Source of the DNA: Actinomycetota bacterium
GTDB lineage: Bacteria > Actinomycetota > CADDZG01 > WHSQ01
Assembly (NCBI GenBank): GCA_019348445.1
Contig: JAHWJK010000094.1
Span: 1-6,347 of the forward strand
Length of the DNA: 6,347 nucleotides
Direction: 5' to 3'
The notes beneath the pieces are model-generated. The model was not told the DNA's origin and ran no database searches. It saw nothing but the letters and a program-made list of their open reading frames with translations. Shown here in pieces: positions 1-6,235 of the stretch. The position numbers were made by a program, and so were the translations under genes. How positions within the stretch are numbered: the first letter of the stretch is position 1; each line of letters starts with the position of its first letter.

Positions 1-7
1 ATAAGAA

Positions 8-37
8 GAGGACCCCCGCCTTTCGGCGGGGGCCCTC
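8..37 (-). terminator. Intrinsic terminator of rnpB
   Basis: A perfect 8-bp G+C stem (CCCCCGCC, 13-20, with GGCGGGGG, 25-32) encloses a 4-nt loop; after one mismatch it extends by four more pairs (8-11 with 34-37). On the minus strand it is followed by a T-rich stretch, TCCTCTTCTTAT, at the window edge. It starts within 10 nt of the 3' end of the RNase P RNA. Confidence 0.85.
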
Positions 38-43
38 CCGTTC

Positions 44-464
44 GAGAGTCGGCCTGTAAGCCGGGTCCTGTCTCGACGACTAGCGTCGAGGGTGACCATC
101 CATCTGCGACGTACGTTGCCGCACGCCTGTAGCGATCTACCCGGAGGTGCCCGGTTGCCCGGGCGGACGGGCCGCCCTTGCCTCCTGCTCGATCTTGCTC
201 CGGACGGGGTTTACCTAGCCACAACCGTCACCGGCTGCGCTGGTGAGCTCTTACCTCACCGTTTCACCCTTACCCGGGTGCCGCTAGGCGCCGGATCGCG
301 AGCGTCTCCGCTCGCCTCCCGACACCGCCACACCCCGGCGGTTTGCTTTCTGTTGCACTTTCCGCGGGTCGCCCCGCCTGGGATTTTCCCCAGCGTCCTG
401 CCCTGTGGAGCCCGGACTTTCCTCGACCGGCACATGACCGGCCGCGGTCACCCGGCCGACTCCC
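44..464 (-). ncRNA. rnpB: RNase P RNA, bacterial type A
   Basis: This is the catalytic RNA that cuts 5' leaders from pre-tRNAs, working with the small protein RnpA. On the minus strand the conserved regions appear in order: GAGGAAAGTCC (424-414), the P8-like GGTGAGGTAAGAGCTCACC hairpin (259-241), GGTAAACCCC before GGAGCAAG, GGGTAGATCGC with the L15 GGU (141-139) that pairs with the tRNA CCA end, AGATGGATGG, and ACAGGACCCGGCTTACAGG near the 3' end. The 9-bp P1 helix closes the molecule, GAGTCGGCC (462-454) with GGCCGACTC (54-46), and sets both ends to within a few bases. The length of about 420 nt fits an actinobacterial type A RNA. No expected core element is missing. A terminator follows directly. 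Confidence 0.97.
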
Positions 465-509
465 TACAGATGAACCATTATCCGCTCTCGGCGATTCCGA
501 GGCGATCCC
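465..509. other. Short intergenic gap between the operon and rnpB
   Basis: These 45 bases separate the last stop codon of the operon from the RNase P RNA. They hold the candidate rnpB -10 box and a small CTCGG/CCGAG inverted repeat without a following T-run. I see no convincing terminator for the operon here, so some read-through into rnpB is possible. Confidence 0.5.
477..505 (-). promoter_or_regulatory. Candidate rnpB promoter
   Basis: The minus strand carries GATAAT at 482-477, five of six bases of the -10 consensus, about 13 nt before the first base of the mature RNase P RNA. A 17-nt spacer would put the -35 at 505-500 (TCGCCT), which is poor; weak -35 elements are common in Actinobacteria. 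A 5-bp inverted repeat (CTCGG/CCGAG, 501-487) overlaps the spacer. A stable RNA needs its own promoter, and this is the only candidate between the last stop and the RNA. Confidence 0.38.
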
Positions 510-1148
510 TTAGCGAACGACGTCCCAGCTAAGGCGAGCCGTGCCGGTTCGGGGGTCGAACTCGAAGTGGCTGTCGCCGGAGCACCGGCTCGCCATCACG
601 CCGCTCCACATGCCCGCGTACTCGAGCGCCTTGTTCGATTCGAACCTGTGCCCGAAGAAGCGTCCGTGCGCGTCCGCCGTACGCGCGATGCCTCCCCCGA
701 ACCCGCGGTCGGTCGCGCCGCCACACCACTCCTGCGCGGCGTAGACGTCCGGTACGGGGGCCGCGGTCCACTTGACGAAGTGGGTGCGACCACCCCGGCG
801 GATGCGTAGGACGGCGCTGTCGGCAGCCGCGTCCATCTCGAAGTCCTTGTTCGGGTTGCCCTGGATGAAATCGTTACCGAAGCATCTCGTGGACACTTTG
901 CGGCGCGTCTCTTTGCGTACGCAGTGCCCCCGCATGAACCCTGCCATCGACCACACGCCCCGGCCACCTGCGACGGAGCTGTCGTGCCATCCGACGGCGG
1001 CGTACCACTTGAAGTGGTTGCGCTCGTCCATCGGGACGAGCCATGCGGAGAACGCCAATTGGCTCCGGCGGACCGACGGGCCACCGCCTGCGGGCGCGGC
1101 CGGCATAACGATCATCGCCAGAACGACTACGGCTAAGAGTTTGCGCAC
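510..1148 (-). CDS. Small secreted protein of unknown family, last gene of the operon
   Basis: The protein has 212 residues and belongs to no family I recognise. The start is GTG at 1148, chosen because it gives a clean signal peptide (MRKLL, hydrophobic 4-20, cleavage near APA at 18-20) and lies 19 nt after the S-component stop. No Shine-Dalgarno is visible and the ATG two bases upstream is out of frame. The mature part is rich in Trp, Gly, Arg and short beta-like stretches (WYAAVGWHD 48-56, AVLRIRR 112-118, HFVKWTAAP 123-131, HFEFDPRTG 194-202). It has exactly four cysteines (76, 89, 142, 189), suggesting two disulfides. There is no membrane anchor or lipobox. Its place in the operon suggests an extracellular accessory of the uptake system, but it could equally be an unrelated passenger. 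The secreted, disulfide-containing nature is fairly well supported; a function is not. Confidence 0.68.
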   Translation of the reverse strand: MRKLLAVVVLAMIVMPAAPAGGGPSVRRSQLAFSAWLVPMDERNHFKWYAAVGWHDSSVAGGRGVWSMAGFMRGHCVRKETRRKVSTRCFGNDFIQGNPNKDFEMDAAADSAVLRIRRGGRTHFVKWTAAPVPDVYAAQEWCGGATDRGFGGGIARTADAHGRFFGHRFESNKALEYAGMWSGVMASRCSGDSHFEFDPRTGTARLSWDVVR

Positions 1149-1167
1149 ATGTAGGGATTCGGCGGGC

Positions 1168-1947
1168 TCAGGCGCCCTCCTTCACCACCGGGCCGATCTC
1201 GAGCGACATCCGGCGGGCGGCTCGATCGAGGGTCTTCAGGAGGGGACGGCCGAGCACGACGACCAGGGCGGCATTCCCCACCGCCCGGAAGGCGTCCCAC
1301 GCGAAAGATGTCGCCATGTAATAGGTGGCGTAGTGGCGCAGGTTGGCGGCCGCTCCCGCCTGAGGGTCCCACCCCACCGAGGAACTTCCCGCGATGTAGG
1401 GCCACGACCACAGGTTCATGACGGCACCGAAGGCGAAACCGACGACGAATCCGTAGACGGCAAGGCTCGCGATACGAACCGGCCACCTGCCCCCGCGTGG
1501 CAAGAACCCCGCCCCCAGACCGACCCAGGCAACGGCAACCATCTGAAAGGGAAGCCACGGCCCTAAGCCGCCGACGAAGATCCCAGATGCGAACGTGCCG
1601 ACAGCTCCGAGCGTGAAGCCGAACGCGGGGCCGAAGGCATTGCCCGCGACCAGAACGACGATGAACATCGCGGAGAACCCGGCGATGAACCCGGGCAGAC
1701 GGAGCGCGACCATCGCAGCTCCGAGCACACCGATAAGCGCAACCGTCTTGGGCCCGAGCGCTCCTCGACCGAGGTCGAGGAACAGCAAGTAGCCGACACA
1801 CGCGAGCAGGATGACGAGGATCCAACCCGAACCGAGAGCCGCTACGCGGTCACCATCGAGGAACGCGGGTGCCGCGAACGGCCACACGAACGCGAACGCT
1901 CCCGCTACGTTCGCAGAGATAACAGCGATGTCGCGGCCAGCCGTCAT
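1168..1947 (-). CDS. ECF transporter S component (substrate-binding membrane protein), probably cobalamin-type
   Basis: The protein has 259 residues, somewhat longer than the usual 180-220 for S components. It is very hydrophobic, with about six or seven segments (8-30, 41-58, 68-85, 91-125, 131-148, 157-179, and a weaker one near 212-232). GLGPWLPFQM (127-136) and MNLWSWPY (177-184) resemble the GPW.PWQM and NLxxWPx patterns I associate with S components found beside EcfT and fused ATPases in high-GC Gram-positives, including ones linked to cobalamin uptake (CbrT-like). The reading frame stays open far upstream, but that part overlaps the ATPase gene and is Arg-rich shadow. The ATG at 1947 forms an ATGA overlap with the ATPase stop and opens directly into a membrane helix. 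It binds the vitamin and topples in the membrane to release it inside. The B12 substrate is inferred from the neighbours; another vitamin or a corrinoid precursor remains possible. Confidence 0.87.
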   Translation of the reverse strand: MTAGRDIAVISANVAGAFAFVWPFAAPAFLDGDRVAALGSGWILVILLACVGYLLFLDLGRGALGPKTVALIGVLGAAMVALRLPGFIAGFSAMFIVVLVAGNAFGPAFGFTLGAVGTFASGIFVGGLGPWLPFQMVAVAWVGLGAGFLPRGGRWPVRIASLAVYGFVVGFAFGAVMNLWSWPYIAGSSSVGWDPQAGAAANLRHYATYYMATSFAWDAFRAVGNAALVVVLGRPLLKTLDRAARRMSLEIGPVVKEGA

Positions 1948-3512
1948 GCGAGCGCGGCTTCGACGACCTGGTCCGGCGTCAGCCACCCGGGACCGAACAC
2001 ACGAGTCATCTGCGGCGAGAACACCGCCGAGTCGCCCAGGACGTCGACGGGCGTACCGTCCGAGATCACGGCTCCGCCGGCGAGCATGACGACCCTCGTT
2101 GCGAGAGCGGCGACGAACTCGACGTCGTGAGTCGCGAACACGATCGCGGTCCCGTTGCGCGCGAACGTGCGAAGGACCGAACGCAGCTTCTCCTTCGCGT
2201 TCGCGTCGAGGCCTCTCGTCGGCTCGTCGAGCAACAAGACGCGAGCACCCGTTGCGGTGATCGCCGCGATGGCCGTCAGCAGACGCTCCCCGGCCGAAAG
2301 GTCGCGCGGATGGCGATCGCGCAAACGGTCGAGGTCCATTTCTCGCAGAACGCCGTCGACATCGATCCCACGGCGAGTAGCCCGAACGCTCGCGGAGATC
2401 TCCGCTTCGACCGTGTCGGCGAACAAGAGGTCTTCCGGAGACTGTGGACACAGCCCGACGTCGTAGCCCGGCTCGGGTCGACGGCCGTCGACTGCAACCG
2501 TTCCCCCGGAGGGCGCGTGGATGCCGGCGAGGCAACGTAGCAGCGTCGTCTTACCGGCGCCGTTGCGACCCATCAAGCCGACGAGCTCACCCGCACCAAC
2601 GGCGATCGTGACGGCGTCGAGCACGTCTTTGTCTCCATACCCGGCCGAGAGGTCGCGGGCGGTGATCAACGGATCGGGGGCATCACGTCGCTGTCGATGG
2701 ACCGGATCCTGCAGCCGCAGCTCGCGCGCCGAACTCCGCGCGTCCCGGACCGTCAGCGGCACTTCGGTCCAGCCAAGCAGCCGACCGACCTTCGTCACCG
2801 GCGGCGCCAGATCGGATGCTCGAAGTGCGTCGCGCGGCGTCGCGACGTCGGCTCGGCCCGCGTCGCACGTCACGACCGTGTCGGCGAAGCTCACCACACG
2901 CTCGAGACGATGCTCGGCTGCGACGACGGTGATACCGAGCTCGTGAACGAGCCGGTGCAAGGCGGCGAGCACGTCTTCGGCCCCTTGCGGGTCGAGTTGG
3001 CTCGTCGGTTCGTCGAGCAACAGCACGCGCGCTCCCGGGGTCAATGCAGCGGCGATAGCGACCCTCTGCTTCTCACCACCCGACAACGACGAGACGCTCC
3101 GGTCTCGGAGTCGTTCTATGTCGAGTAGATCGAGGGTCTCCTCGATGCGTCGCCGCATCACCTGTGGCTCGAGCGCGAGGTTCTCCATCGCGTAGGCGAG
3201 CTCTTCTTCGACCTTGTCGAGAACGAACGAGCGCGCGGGCTCCTGCGGGACGAACGCAACCACGTCGGCGAGCTCGCGCGGTACGTGCTCGAGCGTGCTC
3301 CGGCCTCGCACGTGCACGTACCCGGAGAAGGTGCCACCACTGAAGTGCGGAACCAGGCCGTTCATCGTCCTCAGCAGCGTCGACTTGCCCGATCCGGTGG
3401 CGCCGACGACGAGTGCGAAACACCCCTCGGGGATCGACAAAGACACGTTCTCGAGAGCCGGTTTAGACGCACCGGGATAGGTGAACGTCACCCGCAGGAC
3501 CTCGACGGTCAT
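1944..3512 (-). CDS. ecfA: Fused double ABC ATPase of the ECF transporter (EcfA-EcfA')
   Basis: The protein has 522 residues with two complete ABC ATPase domains in one chain, replacing the separate EcfA and EcfA' of Firmicutes. Domain 1 has Walker A GATGSGKST (37-45), Q-loop Q90, signature LSGGEKQR (143-150), Walker B LLLDEPT (164-170), D-loop SQLD (171-174) and switch H201. Domain 2 has Walker A GRNGAGKTT (315-323), Q-loop Q357, an altered signature LSAGER (405-410), Walker B LLLDEPT (426-432) and switch H462. A linker of about 60 residues, rich in Arg and Asp, joins them (about 225-282). Both nucleotide sites keep their catalytic Glu (168 and 430). The protein hydrolyses ATP at the cytoplasmic face and drives EcfT and toppling of the S component. 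ATGA overlaps on both sides fix the start at 3512 and tie it to its neighbours. Confidence 0.97.
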   Translation of the reverse strand: MTVEVLRVTFTYPGASKPALENVSLSIPEGCFALVVGATGSGKSTLLRTMNGLVPHFSGGTFSGYVHVRGRSTLEHVPRELADVVAFVPQEPARSFVLDKVEEELAYAMENLALEPQVMRRRIEETLDLLDIERLRDRSVSSLSGGEKQRVAIAAALTPGARVLLLDEPTSQLDPQGAEDVLAALHRLVHELGITVVAAEHRLERVVSFADTVVTCDAGRADVATPRDALRASDLAPPVTKVGRLLGWTEVPLTVRDARSSARELRLQDPVHRQRRDAPDPLITARDLSAGYGDKDVLDAVTIAVGAGELVGLMGRNGAGKTTLLRCLAGIHAPSGGTVAVDGRRPEPGYDVGLCPQSPEDLLFADTVEAEISASVRATRRGIDVDGVLREMDLDRLRDRHPRDLSAGERLLTAIAAITATGARVLLLDEPTRGLDANAKEKLRSVLRTFARNGTAIVFATHDVEFVAALATRVVMLAGGAVISDGTPVDVLGDSAVFSPQMTRVFGPGWLTPDQVVEAALA

Positions 3513-4315
3513 CTATGCGCTCGCGGGACAAGCGCGGGCACCGCCAGGGCGAGCTCGCAAGTCACGAGAACGACCGACACCTGCGGCCAGCGGATCGGGA
3601 ACGACGGCATCGACAGCGTGGTGGCATCACCGAAGAACGCCGCGCCGAACGCGATCGCGGTGACCACGGCCGCCGCGGTGATAGCGGCGGATGCCGCGTT
3701 CCATCGCGCGGGACGATAACGCGACCGAACGCCCCTCCCGTGGCCCCGCGCGTCCATGCTCTCTGCGAGCGCGACGGCGTCGTCCATCCCCGTTTCGAGG
3801 ACGGGAACGGCCAGCGCGGGAAGCGTCCGCAGCGACGACACCTTGATCCCGCGTAAACGTTGAGCCTCTCGCACGCGCCCGACGGTTTCGATCGTGCGCG
3901 GCGCGATCGACAGCGCGAGCGATGCGGCAAGCCCGGCTTCGTGGAAGCGGCGCGGAGCGAGATTGAGGATCGCTCCCGGTTGGCTCACAGAGTTGAATGC
4001 CCCGAAAACCACGAGCAGGGTCCCGAGACGAAGCCCTTCCACGAATGCCGCTACGAACGTCCCGCTGGTAACCGGAGCGGCGTCGGGAACGAGCGGCGTC
4101 AGAGCCACGAGTGCCGTCCTGATCGCGATCGCGGCGATCGCAAAGAAGACGAAGATCTTGAACGAGCGTGACGACGGTCCCGGGATCCAATGAGCGGCGT
4201 GGACCACCCACGCGATCGCGCACAGCAGCAAGAGGTAGAACGGATTCGTCGTGCTGATCGCGGAGATCGCCGCGGCCGCGGCCCACGTGAGCCAGGCTCC
4301 CTGATGCACGGTCAT
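3509..4315 (-). CDS. ecfT: ECF transporter transmembrane coupling subunit EcfT
   Basis: The protein has 268 residues, a normal length for EcfT. It links the ATPases to the S component in energy-coupling-factor vitamin/metal importers. Hydrophobic segments lie roughly at 8-38, 53-76, 87-108, 126-139, 205-230 and 245-264. The NP pair typical of the family is at 24-25. The two cytoplasmic coupling helices carry the diagnostic short motifs AQRLRG (151-156) and MDARGHG (187-193), which dock into grooves of the two ATPase domains. It starts with ATG at 4315 inside an ATGA overlap with the gene before and ends in an ATGA overlap with the ATPase gene, with no Shine-Dalgarno in front. Translation is therefore probably coupled. 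The assignment as EcfT is firm; the substrate cannot be read from this subunit. Confidence 0.93.
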   Translation of the reverse strand: MTVHQGAWLTWAAAAAISAISTTNPFYLLLLCAIAWVVHAAHWIPGPSSRSFKIFVFFAIAAIAIRTALVALTPLVPDAAPVTSGTFVAAFVEGLRLGTLLVVFGAFNSVSQPGAILNLAPRRFHEAGLAASLALSIAPRTIETVGRVREAQRLRGIKVSSLRTLPALAVPVLETGMDDAVALAESMDARGHGRGVRSRYRPARWNAASAAITAAAVVTAIAFGAAFFGDATTLSMPSFPIRWPQVSVVLVTCELALAVPALVPRAHR

Positions 4316-5205
4316 CGCGCGCCCAAGCGCCGCCGTTGCACGACGGCCCCGGCGACTATCAACCCGACCGTAGCCACCGCCGCGACCGTAGCGCCGGCCG
4401 GAGGACCGCCGTCGGAGGACGTCGGTTCGGAAGCGATCGGTCCCGCGGGAGGCGACGATGTGGTGGGCGACGGCCGCAGCGTGTACGCAGGGGCGGGTTC
4501 GTTCTTACGCTTCTTGCGCTTCGCCTTGGCCCGCGGGTCCTTGTCCCTGTCATCGCGCGCTCGATCCTTCGCGTGCGTAGGTTCCTTTTCAGCGCGCGCC
4601 GCGGTCGATGATCCGGAGCCGGCCGCGTTCGTCGATCCGCGGCGTTCCGGTCGAGCGCGCGTCGAACCCTTTCCTGCCTTGCCTCCGTCATCGTCGGTGG
4701 CGGGAGGATCACCACCACTACGTGCTCCACACACGGACTCGAACGTCGTCGCCGGAGGACTCGGATGACTCGATCCGTCGTTACCGGTACCCCACGCCCA
4801 GCCCTCGACGTCGCCATCCCGCACGGTGGTCGCGTTGCCGCCGCTGCTCGACCAGTCCCACCCGCCCGAACCGTCACCCCGCCAGTAGCCCCAGAACTCG
4901 GGTCCCTCTTCCAGGCACTCGTCGCTGTCGTAGCCGACTCCGGCGAGCTGGCACACGGCGTTGCCCCCGTATCCGAGGCGGTATTGCAGGCCGTGCTGGT
5001 CGTTGGCGAGCTGGATCAACTCGATCCCGGTCACGGAGCCGTCAGGCAACGCAACGCAATAACGGAATTCACCGCCCGGCGCGTCCGTGTCGACGACGAG
5101 AACGGCGTGCGGCCCCTCGGCAGCGCATGCGGCCGGCGCGACGGCACCGAGCGGGAACAGACCTCCGCAGAGGAGCGCAGCCGCCGCGAGCCGCACGGTT
5201 CTCAT
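4312..5205 (-). CDS. Membrane-tethered extracellular protein with DUF4430/transcobalamin C-terminal-like domain
   Basis: The protein has 297 residues. The N-terminus is a signal peptide (hydrophobic 6-26, cleavage around 27-30; PAAC at 24-27 is only a poor lipobox). Residues 33-140 look like the small beta domain of DUF4430/transcobalamin C-termini: a beta strand (HAVLVVDTD), a GSVTGIELIQLA segment (56-67), then an aromatic core with FWGYWRG (104-110), GGWDWS (114-119) and DVEGWAWG (132-139). Cysteines 50, 85, 97 and 159 may pair. A low-complexity, highly charged linker follows (about 160-262, with a Lys/Arg-rich block at 228-235). A hydrophobic segment at 272-289 and RRR at 291-293 then form a C-terminal anchor. 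I see no LPXTG motif, so it is probably a plain membrane anchor. The start is 7 nt after the previous stop and the end overlaps ecfT by ATGA. I infer that this is the cap domain of a two-protein vitamin trap next to the importer. The domain call rests on pattern, without an alignment. Confidence 0.72.
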   Translation of the reverse strand: MRTVRLAAAALLCGGLFPLGAVAPAACAAEGPHAVLVVDTDAPGGEFRYCVALPDGSVTGIELIQLANDQHGLQYRLGYGGNAVCQLAGVGYDSDECLEEGPEFWGYWRGDGSGGWDWSSSGGNATTVRDGDVEGWAWGTGNDGSSHPSPPATTFESVCGARSGGDPPATDDDGGKAGKGSTRARPERRGSTNAAGSGSSTAARAEKEPTHAKDRARDDRDKDPRAKAKRKKRKNEPAPAYTLRPSPTTSSPPAGPIASEPTSSDGGPPAGATVAAVATVGLIVAGAVVQRRRLGAR

Positions 5206-5212
5206 CGTGCGA

Positions 5213-6235
5213 TCAGCACGGCTGAGGCTCGGGCGGCGCCTTCGTCACGGGAATCGGGTCGTACGGCCGCGGGACGAGACCGAGGATCGCTCCGATCGTC
5301 GCTCCGACGTTCGGAGACCGTTTGCGGTAGCCGCCGCCGTCTTTCGGGTCGTATGTGTCCGCGAAGGCGCCCGCGTTCTTGCCGCACAACCGGTACTGCA
5401 GCTTCGTGAGGGCACGCACCGACCCTTTCGGGACGTTCTTGTAATGGTCATGCGACCGATATGCCTCGATGACCAGAGCTGTCGAGTTCGAGTTCGTCAG
5501 CGGATATGCCAGGTCGTAGCCCCACCCTCTCTTGACGGGGTCGCGCCTCGTCTTGAAGAACCGGAACGGATTCTTCGAGTCATCGCCTCGCCATCGCTTC
5601 ATGCGGGCGAGCGCGATCACCGCATAGGCGGTCGTGTCGGTATCGGACGAGAAGTAATCGGTCGGTGTCCCGTCGAAGCAGTGCTCGTCTTCGTTCTGTT
5701 GAGCCGGTTGATCGAACTGCCAGCCGCCGTCCTCACATTGAGCCGCGAGGAGCCACGTGCGTGCGTCTCGCGTCCGCCTTTCATCCGCGGCCCGCAGGGC
5801 GATCATCGCGAGCGCGTGGCTGAAGACATCGGTCGTCGCTCCGAAACGTCCGTCCGGCTGCTGCGAGTCCACGATCTCCTGCACCAGGTTGCGGCCTTCG
5901 AACTGGCGCGGGTCCTTACCGGCCGCGACGAGCGCCATCACGACTTTGGCGATCTCGCCCATGTCATCGATATCTGCCTGGTTGGCCTCGAGGTACGCGA
6001 CCGCCTCCGCGATCTCCTGCGGCCCCCGCTTCGCAGCAACCAGCGACACCACCGCGTCGGCCGTCGATCCGATCGGCGAGAACGCAGGGAATGACCCGTC
6101 GTCGGCCTGCTGATGACTGAGCCAGTGCGACGCGACCCGCGCGCGACGTGTCTTAGTCGGTCCGGCTGCCGCCGGGAGCGCGGCAACTATCGAGAACGCG
6201 AGCGCGATCGCACCCACGCGTGAAAGCAGAGACAT
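5213..6235 (-). CDS. Secreted prenyltransferase/squalene-oxidase-repeat protein (alpha/alpha barrel, intrinsic-factor-like)
   Basis: The protein has 340 residues. Residues 1-25 form a signal peptide (basic start, hydrophobic core 8-20, cleavage probably after AAA at 22-24), so the product is exported. The rest consists of about five helical repeats of the terpenoid cyclase/prenyltransferase superfamily, recognisable by Q/DG-G/F turns followed by a small-residue helix: QQADDGSF (42-49), QQPDGRFG (125-132), CEDGGW (167-172), GWGYD (237-241) and GGYRKRS (301-307). DTDTTA (198-203) resembles the DxDDTA of squalene-hopene cyclase but lacks the last Asp. Cysteines lie at 167, 186, 284 and 340 (the last residue), which could give two disulfides. 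An enzymatic role is unlikely for an exported protein without the full motif. The same alpha6/alpha6 barrel forms the N-terminal half of animal intrinsic factor and transcobalamin, and the next gene encodes a candidate for the other half. I infer a ligand-capture role, probably for a cobalamin. The ATG follows a good Shine-Dalgarno. Confidence 0.85.
   Translation of the reverse strand: MSLLSRVGAIALAFSIVAALPAAAGPTKTRRARVASHWLSHQQADDGSFPAFSPIGSTADAVVSLVAAKRGPQEIAEAVAYLEANQADIDDMGEIAKVVMALVAAGKDPRQFEGRNLVQEIVDSQQPDGRFGATTDVFSHALAMIALRAADERRTRDARTWLLAAQCEDGGWQFDQPAQQNEDEHCFDGTPTDYFSSDTDTTAYAVIALARMKRWRGDDSKNPFRFFKTRRDPVKRGWGYDLAYPLTNSNSTALVIEAYRSHDHYKNVPKGSVRALTKLQYRLCGKNAGAFADTYDPKDGGGYRKRSPNVGATIGAILGLVPRPYDPIPVTKAPPEPQPC

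Noticed and set aside
487..501. CTCGG/CCGAG inverted repeat as the operon terminator
   Set aside because: The stem has only 5 bp and is followed by AGCGGATAATGG rather than a T-run; it more likely sits in the rnpB promoter spacer by chance.
92..532. Plus-strand open frame of 146 codons
   Set aside because: It lies across the RNase P RNA, whose conserved regions and P1 helix are clear on the other strand; the frame is Arg/Pro-rich without domain features.
772..1566. Plus-strand open frame of 264 codons
   Set aside because: It is antisense to the small secreted protein and the S component, has shadow-like composition (Arg, Pro, His) and changes character midway.
1948..2535. N-terminal extension of the S-component frame (455 codons if the first ATG is used)
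   Set aside because: The extra 196 residues are Arg-rich shadow of the ATPase gene. The ATG at 1947 gives the ATGA overlap and begins a membrane helix at once.
4190..5409. Several long plus-strand frames opposite ecfT, the transcobalamin-like gene and the barrel gene
   Set aside because: Their composition is that of GC-rich antisense frames, and the minus-strand genes there have signal peptides, domains and linked start/stop overlaps.
5213..6235. Barrel protein as a terpene cyclase or prenyltransferase enzyme
   Set aside because: It has a signal peptide, lacks the full DxDD (DTDT instead), and sits with an ECF importer rather than isoprenoid genes.
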